64,000 nt of DNA from Hetaerina americana (taxonomy: Eukaryota > Arthropoda > Insecta > Odonata > Calopterygidae). The notes under the pieces are model-generated. The model was not told the origin of the DNA, made no database searches, and saw only the letters and a program-made list of their open reading frames with translations. Position numbers and translations under genes: made by a program. Below, in pieces: positions 22,204-34,925 of the stretch (within the stretch, counting starts at the first letter, position 1; every line of letters begins with the position of its first letter). Location: contig JAKTNV010000002.1 of NCBI GenBank assembly GCA_022747635.1, forward strand, positions 2,380,501 to 2,444,500. Direction: 5' to 3'.

Positions 22204-24557
22204 TGTGAATTCTTGAACCGTCGTGAATAGGATATAGGGGAAATGCTCTCAAAACCACCAATCTGCGATTATCCGATGAGGAACAGTGAATATGGAGGAG
22301 GGGGTTCTGGAAGGAGAAATAGGAGTAAGACTTACGATTCTATTAAAGTGATAAAAAGACGCAGAAGTAGAACTATAAGACATTTTAAGCCAATAATACT
22401 TCGATTCCAATTTCCTTCCGCTGGATTCTTTTATCGATGCTTGAAAAGCAATAAGTAGCGTCCTTCACATTATGGATTTAAGGACAGGAACTCATCACTT
22501 GGATGCTTCTAGGAGACACAATTTGAGATTAATGTAAAGGAATAACTTCCTACGCTCAAATACGCTAATTCCAAAATTACGACCTCTTTCACACACACAC
22601 ACACGTTTTCACAGTTAACACACTAAACTTTATAAGCATTGTACAATTGGAAGTCTTTTGTAAAGCTATAATGCTTTTGATTGCATCAGGACACCATTAG
22701 GATATTACACAAGAGACACGTTGGACTCATTTAACGCACACGCGTTCCCAACCGGCATCCTGCGGGCAAGGAGATGAAACTCCCCGCACTTAAAAAGAGG
22801 ATGACAAATAATACCTAATAATGCGCACGGTCCTCGAGGATTTGTCTTGCCAAATAAATATGAACACCAGAGACGGAATTTCTCAAGTGATACTCAGTCT
22901 TATAATTAAATATGGATATTCTCAAGCCATAGTGTACTTACGCGCCGGGATTCGAAATTATTTCGTGGGGAAAACTACTCTCCGAACTATGAAGCAGACC
23001 CTAAAGATTACATTGAGAATTATTTGTGGGGGGGGGGGGAGGGGGGAAGGAACAACAAGAGAGATGCCACCCGGTTAGGGTGGTTTATGTAAACATCCGA
23101 ACTTGGTTATTCACAAAATTCACAAATAAAACAACAAAATTGGAAGGCACAAAAGAAAATCTAGTCATCAGCTCCCTAAGCATCTTCCACAAATTTAAAT
23201 TAACTACTCTGTTGGATTATGGCTCCATCCAATTCAAAATACTTTTTTGTACGTATACATTGTTCGCCCTCATTCCTTGAGATCCACGCCATGGATTTTT
23301 ATGACATCAAAAACTACTTCCGATGAGAGAAGGATTGAAAAATGTATCGACACACAAATTTCTTACGACTTCAAACCGCAAGGTTTTTTGAGAGAAAAGG
23401 AAGGAGTGCCGTGAAACTTCCTCGAAGAACTCAGCGGGAAATCCAGCGTGACATCATCGTCATCCTGGAGCGGACAGACCTGGAGCCTGAGCAGCGAAGA
23501 CTTGGCCTTCGCGATCATCGCCAGTGTCGCTATTCTTTATGCATCCCGGAAATCGCTTCGAATTTTCTTCACGAGTGTTCACTTGATGCCACTTTCAACG
23601 CGCTCATTCAGTAATTAGCGGACACAGAGAATGAACTGTTAATAAAAAAAAAGCTGAAGTCCAGACGGTGTCGAGTAGTTTTTACCTAAATGGTGACGAC
23701 TCCCATTTGTTACTTAGGCCACAGTTCGTGTGAGCCGATTGCCTATTGGTCATCATTTCCACGTTTTATCGGACGATTTCGGCTAAACGATTACCCCAAT
23801 TTCGAAGAGGCTATTTTACGGTGAACTCCATAATATACATACACCATCCATCCCGAGAGAGGTTATATTTGTGATGCTACTCCAACACTGCTATTCCCGA
23901 GGAAAACACAGTGATGACAGTAAGGCAGGAAAAATACTGTGTTTCCCCTACATCCAGTCTTTCAGCGGCAAAGCCAATGAAAAGACAGCTTAACTGTTTC
24001 AAACCCTGTTCAACCTTTGGACAGAAAATATAACGACATAGATTACGAAATATTCAAACACCGAAGCAAATGCAACAATGATCTCCGCGTGACGTAAGGA
24101 TTAGCTCAGCATCATTGGACAACACATTACATTTGGAAAATTCAAATAGACATACAAATGTACACTCAATAACAAATCCATTCATTTATTTCCACTACGC
24201 TGCGCGACATCTCGAAAGTACATCATACGTAGAAAGTGAGATCCCCTTCAACTTGTAAAATGACTATTGCAAGGCGCATTTTTTTCTGAATTTTTCGATC
24301 GTAATTCCAACGAATAAACAAAACTTTGAAGGATACCGAAAAACAAACTAGGGCGAACAGCATCATGGGCACCCTCTAGAAAGTTTCTTTTCGAGTGGAA
24401 CTTCATACTCATAATAGTGCATGTCCCGAAAATGTTGAATGTCTTATATCAAAAGGATATGGAAGGTGGTCGTTTGCTTCTAAAATGATTCTCATCGTTT
24501 CATTGAAGCCCTCATTTCCAAACGTCGACCTATGGAGGCACTTTCCGTACAGTAGCT
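22204..24557. other. No recognised gene
   Basis: Mostly AT-rich sequence with small (CA)n and poly-G tracts (22590-22606 and 23028-23047). An open frame at 23342-23614 (plus) is basic and Arg-rich but has no domain I know. Confidence 0.35.
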
Positions 24558-24571
24558 AAAATTCTTACTGA

Positions 24572-24778
24572 AGAATAATCTGGTACTTTCCCGGCGAATA
24601 ATGTTTTCCAAGATTATTCGGGTCTCCCATCGGGTCCACGTTGGTAGGTTTGCCGACGTTTCGATGGCCGAGTCGTCCATCGTCTTCAGGGCATGAAGAC
24701 GATGGACGACTCGGCCATCGAAACGTCGGCAAACCTACGAACGTGGACCCGGTGGGAGACCCGAATAATCTTGGAAAA
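24572..24778. repeat. Penelope-type inverted-end insertion with 32-base extension
   Basis: Arms at 24604-24688 and 24694-24778 are nearly exact reverse complements, separated by GGGCA. Each contains GACGATGGACGACTCGGCC and ATCGAAACGTCGGCAAACC, a sequence style typical of Penelope-like element ends. A 32-base extension (24572-24603) precedes the left arm only. The direct repeat AATTCTTACTGA flanks the block (24560-24571 and 24779-24790); it can be read as 14 bases if the shared A residues are counted. It has no open frame of its own. Confidence 0.75.
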
Positions 24779-24790
24779 AATTCTTACTGA

Positions 24791-25476
24791 TTGCTTTCCA
24801 TAAGGATATCATTATGGTAAACTTCGAAACGAACTACTGGATGGAATAGAAAAGTTTTAAAAGATTCAGCACCCCTTATCTACATTTGCATTAAAAAACA
24901 AACACATTATGAAAATAAAATATACAAGAGTAAACACATGAAGGAGAACTTGATGAATAGATAAAGAGGACACTTACAAGGAGAGGGAAATGGATTGGAG
25001 AAAGCCTGACACGACACGACAGTTAACACGCATGATAATGATTGAAGTAGATTGAGAGAGATAGAAGTAGAATTAGAGAGGAAGTCTTAAAGAAGCAAAA
25101 GAAGGAAAACTTCGGTCGCAGTAACTATGAAGCAATCGAAAGATGGCCAGATAAAATCGGGGAGCCGCCCCACAAATCAAACCCAGGATCCAAAACCTAG
25201 CTCAATGATTCAAGGCTTCACTAACGCCAACTGTCTCCTCCCCGCAGCATTCTCATGGCAACATTTCTCAAAATTTTCCCCAACCTCAGATAAAACCTAG
25301 ATTCATTATTTTATGCAGCCCCGCAGATACTTCAAATTTATGTTTTCTTCGACAGAGCGAACCCTGGTGGCGACTTCCGATTATTTCATTTTGCCAACGA
25401 CACTTACTGCACGAGTATCTCTCCCCTTGTTTGGATGTCACACGCCGTGAAAGGCTTAGTGCTGGGTGAACTCCAC
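24791..25476. other. No recognised gene; possible SINE remnant
   Basis: On the minus strand at about 25230-25150, TTGGCGTTAGTGAAGCCTTG followed by a weak box-B-like GGATCCTGGGTTTGATTTG suggests a decayed tRNA-like SINE head. Nothing else is recognised. Confidence 0.3.
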
Positions 25477-25516
25477 AATCACCCATACCAAACCGGGTTG
25501 ATTAATGTGTTTATGG

Positions 25517-25570
<54 letters not shown>

Positions 25571-25646
25571 ATATATATATATATAACCATATTACTGTGT
25601 AATGTACTATAAACTATCAAACCGGGTTGATTACTGTGTTTATGGT

Positions 25647-25701
<55 letters not shown>

Positions 25702-25800
25702 TATATATAATATATATATTTATATATAATATATATATATAAAACCATAAACACAGTAATCAACCCGGTTTGGTAGTTTATAGCACATTACACAGTAACA
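25477..25800. repeat. Inverted repeat around long (AT)n cores
   Basis: The block ACCGGGTTGATTACTGTGTT, followed by TATGGTTATATAT, occurs at about 25620-25650 on the plus strand and inverted at 25740-25775. A further partial plus copy lies at 25493-25520. Pure (AT)n runs fill 25518-25566 and 25649-25742. The arms extend outwards with TACTATAAACTATCAAACC and its inverted match. The structure could extrude a long hairpin. Confidence 0.8.
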
Positions 25801-25908
25801 AACAATATAGAAACACAAGAAAGGATCACTCACACGTTATTTCTTGATAATTTCGACCGAATTTTACTCCGTCTTCATCGGAAGATAGAGAAGTGCGAAA
25901 GCATATGC

Positions 25909-25939
<31 letters not shown>

Positions 25940-25982
25940 ATTATTATAATAATTATATATATATAATTATTTATTATTATTC
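25801..25982. other. Penelope-type end-like sequence and AT microsatellite
   Basis: At 25845-25885 the text TTCGACCGAATTTTACTCCG then TCTTCATCGGAAG resembles Penelope-like element ends. It is followed by AT and ATT runs up to the 3' end of LINE A copy 2. No coding sequence. Confidence 0.45.
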
Positions 25983-28900
25983 GGTAATCTACCGGTTAAG
26001 GTAGGTTTTTAGATGGACACATCTACTAAATAAATATTTTGTGACTCCTAACAAAACACAAAATGCAGTATCCTACTATACATCCAAGTCCCTCTTCATC
26101 TCTGAGTACCTTCTTCCTCCCTTCATCCCATCCAACATCCCTATCATGTTCCTTCCCTTTCCTCGTTTGCCTAACATCCTCACCTCTATTACAGTCTTCA
26201 ACATCCCATTGCCGGTCAATACCCCCTTCATCCACTTTTCCTGCCTCCTTAGGATTTCTCCTAACAAACCCCACTCTTCGCCCACCATACCAAGCAATTC
26301 CTCATTTTCTCGGTCCATTCAACCTTCTCAATTCTTCTCCACACCCAAATTTCAAAAGCCTCCAATCTACGTCTATCCTCCTGCTTCAATGACCACGTTT
26401 CCGCGCCGTACATAGCTACGCTCTATTTCAAAGTTTTTACGAGTCTTTTCTTAATATCCTTACTCAACGTCCCTCTCATCAACTCCCTCCTCCTTGTGAA
26501 AGCCTCTTTGCCTAGCGCAATTCTTCGCCTTATGTGCCTACTACTTTGACGGTGTTGATCCAAAAAACTTCCGAGATACGAAAACTGTTCTACCTGCTCT
26601 AGTTTTTGCCCTCCTTTTTTAATGTTTAGCTTAGCCTTTTTCTTTCTAGAATATCGGATCACCTTTGTTTTATTAATACTGATTCTCATCCCATACCTGT
26701 CGCACTGAATGTCCGATTCACTCAGCAAAGCTTGCAACCCCTTGGCTGACTGACAAAACAAAGCTTGGTCATCAAGGAACATAACCGATTTACGAATTCC
26801 CCACCCACCTTCATTCCTACCTCCAGTTCTTCCTATGCCTCTTTGATCATTTCCTCTGCATACAGGTTGAACAGCAACACTCATAATGGGCACCCTGCCT
26901 TACACCTCTTCCTAACACTACCCATTCGGTCTCCCCGTTCCCCACTCGTACCTGAGCAGTCTGAGACATGTACAGGTTGCGGATTAGCCTCCTATCCCTC
27001 CACTCTATTCCCATTTTCTGCAATACACTCATTATTTTTCCCCAATTCACTCTATCAAACGCTTTGTCGAAATCTACGAAACAGGCAAATACCTCCTGGT
27101 TGTGCTCTACATTTCTCTCGATTAATAATCTCATTACTGCAATGGCATCACGCGTACTTCTCCCCTTCCTAAACCCAAACTGGTCATCCCCTAAGTGCTC
27201 ATTTGCCTTACTCTCTATCCTTTTGTTTATGATGCTGAGAACATCTTTAGCTGCGTGGGATATCAAACTTATTTTCCTGTAGTCCTCACATGACGTAGCC
27301 TTTACCTTTTTCGGAATAGGAACTAAAACTGATCTCAAAGTCTTCCGGCCAGATTCCTTCCTCACAGATACTACGAATCAGCCCATATAGCCTCTTCCTC
27401 CCACATTTTCCTAAACATTTCAATAGTTCCGCAGGAATGTTATCCACCCCCACGGCCTTATTTAGTTTCATCTCCCTTAATGCCCTTTCTATCTCATCGT
27501 CTAGTATGCCTGGACCTAAGCTATCTTCCTCTACATCATGTTCCTTTTCTATGTCTAACTTTGTTGGTCTAAGTACTTTACTATACAGCTCTTCTATATA
27601 TTCCTTCCATCTCTCTTGCATCTTCCCTGCGTCAACTGTTACCTTACCCGCCTTATCTCTAACTGTCAACAGAGATCTCCCTTTCTTACTTCCCGATAAA
27701 GATTTAACTTGGTTGTACAGCGCACCGATTTCACCCTTCCTCTGCAGACTTCCCATATCCTCGCTCTGCGTTTTCCACCATGCTTCTTTTGCCTTATTTG
27801 TTGCTCGCCTCAATTTACTGTTCAATTCTTTGTACTTCATTTTCCTAATTCTGTATTTATATCCTTCCATTTTCGCCACTTATCCATCTTTGTAATCATC
27901 TCATCCGTGATCCATGGTTTCCTAGTCCTTTTAGCGTTAACGGTTCCAATAGATCCTTTTGCGGCTTTAGACAACCCTTCCGTGATACTTTCCCATTTTT
28001 TTCGATAGTACTTAGCTCTTTACCATTCTCCATGATTTCCTCTACTGCCTGTTGGTACTCCTTCCTTTTCAATCAATTGAATGCTTCTACATTCCATTTT
28101 CTAACCCGCCGCCCCTGCCTAATCTTGTTGAAACGGACGCTACATTTCATAACAACTAAATTGTAGTCAAGAGTCCTCATCCGCTCCCGGGAAACTGTGC
28201 GAATTTATCACACTGTTCCTAAACCTGTGTCTAACCAGAATATAATCTAGCTGATACCTATCTAAGTCACCTGGCATTTTCCATGTATACCTGCGTCTTT
28301 TGTGGTGCCTAAACCAAGTGTTAGTGATTACTAATCCCTGTCTCATACAGAATTCAACTGCTTTCTCCCCGCGGTCCTTCCTTGTGCCTAAACCGTAGTC
28401 CCCGACCTCATCACCATCTCTTCCTTCGCCTACCGTCGCATTCCAATCCCCCATCACTATCAAATGTTTCCCTGCGGGAGCACACGCGATTATGTCCTCT
28501 AATTGATTGTATACCCTGTCGACCTCTTCCTCCGTATAGTTGCTCGGTGGCATGTATACCTGAATAATAGCCAAGTTCGTCGGTTCTGCTTTTATCTCTA
28601 CTAGTAATAATCTATCCGTTACCTGCTCTATGTTGACTACGCTTCTTCCTACCTCTTCATTTAATAGTATGGCAACCCCTCGTTGGCTCCCGTCCCCGCC
28701 GCTGAATATTATTCTACAATTACCACTCCACTAATCCCCGCTATCCTTCCATCTCACCTCGCATAGACGTAAAATATCTATTTTTCCCCTTTCCATCTCT
28801 CGCTCAACATTCTCCAATTTCGCTGTCCTCATCATCGTTCCAACATTCCACCTTCCTATTCTAACTAATTTGGTCTTCTTCTACTGTGTCTTCTGTCCTG

Positions 28901-29334
28901 CTGCTGCTGGTTTTCCCTTTCAAGGTTTTCGTGGGATGACGACCGTGGAAGCCTTGCCTCCCCCGCTGCCGGGCACGACACACGGCCGATTGGGCCGAGC
29001 CCCGTGGTTGCCAGGACTCAAAATCTCTTTAGTGGCCATCATATTTATCTTTGGAATGAGAATTGAGGTGGTTTCCCGTCGCCTTCCTCGATAGTGTTTT
29101 TAACGTGACACCATCACTTACTGGCCGCCCCACTAGGGTCAGACGCCATTGTAGCCGCCTCACTGAGTAACAGACGCTGCGTGGAATACCTTTCGTCTGG
29201 CTCCTAACCTTCGACCTATCTGGCATGGGTGACCCTACCAGGAGCAATTATTATTACTCCCGTCAGCACAGCTCTAGGGGTTATCGGAACGCACAAGCCC
29301 TTCCACCACGTCAAGGTTGTAGTCCGGGGAGGGG
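25983..29334 (-). mobile_element. LINE A copy 2, near full length, decayed
   Basis: Same organisation as copy 1, minus strand. Endonuclease blocks are MAIIQVYMPPSNYTEEEVDR (about 28570), MGDWNATVGEGRDGDEVGDY and a QLDYILVRHRFRNSVINSH stretch (about 28230). A long linker frame at 27879-27286 contains KEAWWKTQSEDMGSLQRKGE and IPAELLKCLGKCGRK. RT blocks at 27365-26850 include DDQFGFRKGRSTRDAI and ACFVDFDKAFDRVNWGK, and the C-terminal part at 26890-26430 includes VMFLDDQALFCQSAKG. The catalytic block reads FLDD rather than FADD. Several frameshifts separate the pieces. The 3' end GGTAATCTACC at 25983 abuts an ATT-rich tail. Confidence 0.9.
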
Positions 29335-29512
29335 AATAATCGCATATGTTTCCAGAAAAGTTAAAAGGAATGACATAAAACCTATCATCGGCTATTTCAT
29401 GGTTCATAGGGCTACGAGGCGCCATTGCAGCCGCCTAGGATTTCTCGCCCATTAAGCCGTCTTTTGGAATGATATTGACCTGATTTGTGAAAAAATGAAT
29501 AATTTTTTCGAA
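29335..29512. repeat. Block shared with the flank of LINE A copy 1
   Basis: Homologous to 14671-14818, including GACATAAAAC, GGCTACGAGGCGCCATTGCA and CCTGATTTGT. It differs mainly by about 30 extra bases next to the LINE 5' end. LINE A copy 3 lacks it. It may be the true 5' end of longer copies or part of a duplicated segment. Confidence 0.6.
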
Positions 29513-30476
29513 TATGTATATATTAGAAATTTCCTCTTCTTATTTATTAATATTATGTGGGCATTTAATACAATAAAAGATAAGAGAAATTGATTCTTTA
29601 AAAAAATCGAGCTCTTGCCAGTGGACACTAAGCCACTTTTTATTGAGGTTAAACGTTTTAAATTCAGTATTTACTTTCAACTTGACAAACACTTAAACGT
29701 TTTTTTCGGATAGTAGCCATGCATACATACTTCACCCATGCAATACATAAGGGGAAACACTGCGGTCGTCTCAACTATCGAATTCTAGACTCCGGAGACT
29801 CTTAGATCTCGGTCAAGGCGAATGATTTTTACACTCTGAAATTGTTGCATTGTAATGTACATTTAGCAAATGGCTCCGATATAACAATCACTGTCATGGC
29901 ATCTCCCGCAGCTTCTGGGGATTTCATAGAATTCTCGATTTATTCGGAAATAAGGATTTTTGCGGCGCCCATGACAAGAGAGAGTCATACCACTGAAAAT
30001 GTCTTTTCATGGTGCTATTGGATTTATGTCCGAAATCCGAAATTATAGATACGGATTTGAATTTCGCATCTCCGGTTCGTATAATAAGTATACATGTTCA
30101 CTGAAATCCACTACTCGATTTGTATTCAAATGCACATCACGAAGAGTAATCGCAACTCTTTCCAGGGTTTTCCTCGTACAGGATATTGGATAGAACAAGG
30201 GCATTCGTCACTGTTTACACTGATGGCACAGGAAGGAATATGAATCAATCCCCTGCATTCTCATTACTGGAATGAGAATTCCAAAGAGCGAGTCACTCCA
30301 TGTGGGCTAACTTTTCGGTGCGATCGGTCAAAGAAGACTGTGTTCAAAGAAACGTGCCATTCGCCTTTGAACTTTGCAACTCCAGACCCGAAGGTTGCTA
30401 AACCAGATTGCTAAATATTTAAAACCTTAAAAGCGGCAACGCCAACATAAGAGAGATGATATTCTTTTTAAAGGTG

Positions 30477-30540
<64 letters not shown>

Positions 30541-31171
30541 TTTTCAAGATTAAAGTTAACACAGCATTCACTTTCATTTGCTCATGCAAAAAACAACGAA
30601 AACCACTATCGAAAAACACATTCGTCTAAGCAGGTAGCGTAAAAAAACAGTTGGACCAAGGCAAAACCAATGTTTGCCACTTAATTGCAAATTGGAAGCG
30701 AGAGAATCTGTCCCGCTGCATATCATTCTACGCCGTACGCCTGGTGACAGAGATCGCAGGCACCCGCGATAAATGTCGTAGCCCATGCCTTATCTTAAAT
30801 GTCGCTCGGCATCGTGCTCCGCGGCACGTACATTCCCCGCCGCTGTTTGGTGGGCTTGACTACGAAACGAATAGTCCTCTAAGTTACACTTATATCTCAG
30901 AAGTGTACAGTGATCCCAATTAATTATAGAATACATTTCCTCCTGACGCCGTTCGAATTTCCCAACCCTGTTTTCCCAATTATGCATTCAAATCAAAGCC
31001 GTTTTCAATATTTATTGTTAAATATCAAATACCATCCAAGAGAGTAATTGTTTATTCATGAAATGGCTGCCAAGTTCAACGCATAACAATAGAAATTTAT
31101 AATCCTAGTTTTACATAAATTGATCGTTATTCCAAGTCTTTATTCCAAAACCATAATGAAATCACATTCTA
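29513..31171. other. No recognised gene; (TA)n at 30479-30537
   Basis: Apart from a pure (TA)n tract of about 59 bases, I recognise no repeat or domain. Short open frames at 29842-30193 and 30574-30987 carry no motifs. Confidence 0.4.
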
Positions 31172-31245
31172 CATACCAATCTACATCCACGAAATACATC
31201 GGAATCTCCTCAAGGGAGTGTGGCAGGAGGTGTTATGACTTTTCC
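31172..31245 (-). mobile_element. CR1-like LINE 3' tail fragment
   Basis: CTACATACCAATCTACATCC followed by GGGAGTGTGGCAGGAGGTG is the reverse complement of a CR1-like 3' end (CCTCCTGCCACACTCCC, then GATGTAGATTGG). It is diverged from the copies at 4120 and 33330. Confidence 0.45.
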
Positions 31246-31707
31246 CCAAAGAAACAGAGAGGAACTATCCGGTCAAGAGAGCGATTAATGCGTCAGTATT
31301 CCCTACTCCCCTCATCAGGTGACCGTGGTTCATTCAAGGGGGATGCGAACCTATGTCTCTACTTCACCTATAGATTTACATCTGTTTTTATTTCTGACCT
31401 GGAAACGTATTGTTAGACTTGGTTAACTTCCCCTATGCTGAAAGCAAAATTGCGCAATGGGCAGACGTAGTTAAGGTGGTGTCTAAAACCCAAAACACAT
31501 CAAAGCAAATTTTATTTATCCTAACTTTGGCGTCTATTCGATTCTGATGTTTCCTTCGTTTATTCTCATAGTTTTGTTTGTGTAACCTAATTCCTCGTTT
31601 GCTAGTTATTAATACCTCGGAAATTACTTTCGCATGAAATTGAATCAAAAGAGAATGTGAAAAGGGAAAATAATATTTCGAGAAAAAAGTAAAGGACTGT
31701 TCTTCTG

Positions 31708-31837
31708 TAGTAGTAGTATTTAGGGGAGGCGACCGACAGCTGAGGTCATTTGCGCCATAGGGGATGGACAAGAAAGGATGAAGGGTGGAGAGAAACCCGG
31801 CGTCGGCACTAGCCTACTCTTAACGAAAGGCGCCAAG
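31708..31837 (-). mobile_element. tRNA-derived SINE, family 2, 3' half
   Basis: It starts with (TAG)n on the plus strand, the inverted (TAC)n tail, then GGGGAGGCGACCGACAGCTG, GGTGGAGAGAAACCCGGCGT and ACGAAAGGCGCCAAG, all matching the copy at 366-666. The tRNA-like head is missing. Confidence 0.75.
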
Positions 31838-31847
31838 AAGAGAGAAT

Positions 31848-32160
31848 TGTCGGGATATATCAAGGAGAGGCAGAAAATATGGATGCTGAGCAATTTGATT
31901 GGCGATGGGAAGTTGAAGACTGAAGAGGGGTGCTAGACAGAAAAGGGAACGGCAGGCATAGGATGTATAAACAAAATGAAGATGATGAAACGGAATAAGA
32001 TGTTTGATGAAATGAAGGGAGGAAGGAAGTATTCGACATTGAACAGGGGCTTATTGTAGTATTAGATGTCAGATTCTTTTCTCAAGAGAGGCAAGAGAAT
32101 TGCCGCTGTACCGTTTGGTAGCTTATGCCCATCCAAAACCTACCTAAACCGGTAGATTAC
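31848..32160 (+). mobile_element. LINE A, 5'-truncated 3' end, diverged
   Basis: Diverged match to the last 300 bases of LINE A, ending with CATCCAAAACCTACCTAAAC and GGTAGATTAC at 32160. A mariner-like element begins 16 bases further on. Confidence 0.7.
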
Positions 32161-32175
32161 GATAGAAAATATGTA

Positions 32176-33100
32176 CAGGGTCGGTACAATAAGTATCGGG
32201 ACTGGTTCCATAAATCAAAAATTCTTGCAGTCATCATTACAATTACTTAATAAACTTCAAAATACATTTCTCCTGCATAGAAAGACTTAGTTCGACGCGT
32301 CTACCACTCGTCAAAAGCCAGCTGGAAGTCGGTTTCCGGAATACTGTTGAGAGCCACCGCTTGAACCGCCTAGATGGAGTCGAACCGATATCCTTTGAGC
32401 TCCCTTTTTGTTCGCGGAAACAAGAAAAAGTCAGGTGGAACCAGGTCGGGGCTGTCGGGGGGGGGGGGGGTGAGGCAACGTTGCCACGCCGAATTTTGTC
32501 AGCAGCTGCCGCACAATAATCTCGATAGTTTTTGTTCCTCGCTCAAGACATGCGGCACCAGCTTCGGGCACACTTTCCTTGTCCCGCAAGATCCTGTGCT
32601 ACAAGGAAGTGGACGGTTCCGACTTAAAGGCCGGTCTCCTCACTGATAAGGGCGATGGTTAAACGCCTGTCAGAGTCCAAAACTTTTTTCACTGTGGCCA
32701 CCTGAGCATCGGTTCGAGCGGTCGTCCGACGCGGTGGTCGTCTTCAACGAGCTCCTGGCCTTCCTTAAACATTTTTTGCCACGCAAAAACTCTTGTGCGG
32801 CTTAAGGAATCATCCCCATAAGTCTCTTCAATGCGTTCAAGGGTCTCAGACGCAGATTATAAAGCGAAACCTCACAGTGTAGCGTTGCTCGACGGCGCGC
32901 TCCATGCTGGCGCGACGACACCACAAACAATCACACGTCAAAAAAATCCTCCTCTTGTCTCAACGCATGCCGGGAGGCTACTGAACTAAAGTGTACCTGA
33001 TTGGCGGGGGACCTCTCTACCGAGCCGACCGGTCGGACCCCCTGCCACCGCTCCGTTGAGGCTACAGCGAACCAGTCCCTATACCTAATGTACGGACCAG
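32176..33100 (-). mobile_element. Mariner-like family E, internally deleted copy
   Basis: TA at 32174-32175 and 33101-33102 flank ends reading CAGGGTCGGTACAATAAGTA (left) and, inverted on the right, CTGGTCCGTACATTAGGTAT. Minus-strand sequence matches the copy at 45954-46888: a start near GCATGGAGCGCGCCGTCG, TRVFAWQKMFKEGQELVEDD-type text, then a jump to the DFFLF-containing C-terminal part. The segment with the first two catalytic aspartates is missing at the same place in both copies. A 13-base G run (32458-32470) sits where the PPYSPD codons are expected. Non-autonomous. Confidence 0.8.
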
Positions 33101-33242
33101 TATGTAAACAAACGTCCTAATTCAGTGAACTTAAATAATCCGCGGCTGGTGTATGTCAATTGCTGGGAACTATAGTTTCAACTATGACATTGATTGAAGG
33201 AAACTGTTTTTCTTTTGTCAACCTTCCATCAACTTCCCGGCC

Positions 33243-33386
33243 GATATATATTTTTGCATGCGTGTGTGCGCTGCTGTGGGTGTAATTTACCATGTTGTTT
33301 TGCATGTGGTATTGTTCCTTTTTACGGTTGGTGACCTAAAATCCCCCGCCACACGCCCTTGCGGGATATTATGTAGATGTAGATGA
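33243..33386 (+). mobile_element. CR1-like LINE 3' tail
   Basis: TACGGTTGGTGACCTAAAAT followed by CCCCCGCCACACGCCCTTGC matches the end of the LINE at 3297-4172 and finishes in ATGTAGATGTAGATG. Only untranslated sequence remains. Confidence 0.7.
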
Positions 33387-34756
33387 ACTTGAATCGTCAT
33401 GCAGAAGGCATTCACTTCACTCTTCCCTAATTCTTCCTCGGTATCAGAATGGTATCGGTCGTGACCGATGTCGTTTGCCGATGCTGTCGTCTGGCGCTTT
33501 TACAAATTACCTTCCTATGCCGTTTTTAAGAATAGCGTCGGGTGACTTGGAGTAAGGGGAAAAGGCCCCTGGACTCCTCTTTCTGACCTCCTCCGTATTT
33601 CTCCCATCAACACCCTCCACCCATGCCTACCACGACTGGTGCTTCTCCGTTTGTTTTTACAAAAGTGTAAGTTTTGTTCAAATATATCCTCAATTCAAAT
33701 ACGTATCCATAACAGGTAATTTGGATTTCGAACCAATATTTTATTGATCATCCGAATGGCTTTAGTTTCTAAGGAAGTGTATTCAAGATTAACTCGATTA
33801 ATGGATTTAAAAATAGAGGTTTTTAAATTTTCCAATGGCTCGTTGATTCCTTTTGTTTTCGCAAATAGACACCAAGAGCCTCCTTTTGATTTCGCTTTAT
33901 TTTGAGGTGTGTGGTAGCCCGCGCCTTTCAGAAAGGAGAAAACAGGACTCAGGACCGTCTGATCGGGCTTTATCTTTGGCAACGTTTCCACTGTAGTAAT
34001 AATGTATTAATCTTTTGTAATTTCCATCAGAAAATTTATTAGGGATCGGGGAAGCGTGGTGTGAGTCAAACGTATGAAATCCACTGACAATCCGTCAATT
34101 GAGGCGACGGCCTCACATCATGAACTATCAAGCGATTTCAATTCCTAATCACCGATAATCAATTTATCATTTCCTTGGCAGTATGCATTCTTTCGCGTGA
34201 TATCGCGATTGGAGAAGTGAGTTGAGATCACGTAGTCTGGAATTAATAGATGGTTCCCTCCACCCATCACCATGATCCTAATAATTAGGCACTCATACTT
34301 TCGTCCGAGGAGAGATCAAGGAAGAAGATCGAATGCCGTGCGTCTCGCTGCACGCTGACCGGGTTTTGCAAAAATGCCGACGGATTTTCCTCTCTTCACG
34401 ACTTCCTTAAAAACTTATTCTGCAGGCGTCAATTTCTGTGGAGTTCCTTGTGTCGAAATACAAGGATGTATATACGATTTTGAGATTTCCCTCTGTACTT
34501 CATGCATTTCTGTGGTTTTATAGCGGTGACGCATCGTGATACTTCATTGAAAATTACCAGAAAACTGAAAACTTGTCTTAAATTTGTTACTGCACATACG
34601 ATTCATTTAATTCTCGTCTTCTTTTTGGCAATATAAAATTTTCGATTGCCATAGAATTTCGATCGTTGGATGACTATTCGAAAAGTCGTCTCTCATGATA
34701 TGATTATAATCGATATGCCTCATATGTTGATCCGATTGAAATAAAATAACCATTCA
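33387..34756. other. No recognised gene
   Basis: A 98-codon minus frame at 33695-33991 reads PKIKPDQTVLSPVFSFLKGA and KAIRMINKILVRNPNYLL. It could be a remnant of a Penelope-type or LINE-type protein, but I cannot place it. Nothing else is recognised. Confidence 0.35.
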
Positions 34757-34925
34757 ATTCAGGTTCTCTCTTTCACACACAAGGATTTTAGTTTTCTTCT
34801 TGTTGATGCTCTTATTAGATTCCCGAAGAACTTGGTCCGTAGTATTCAGGTTTGCTTGCAGGTCCTCTCGCGTCTCTGCTACAATCTGCAACGACCTACG
34901 CGACGGTAATTCCCGGAAGCAGCAT
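34757..34925 (-). mobile_element. LINE B reverse transcriptase fragment
   Basis: Minus-strand AETREDLQANLNTTDQVLRE followed by SINKKKTKILVCERENLN matches the block just after the catalytic motif in LINE B at 17400-17530. No other part of the LINE is present. Confidence 0.65.
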
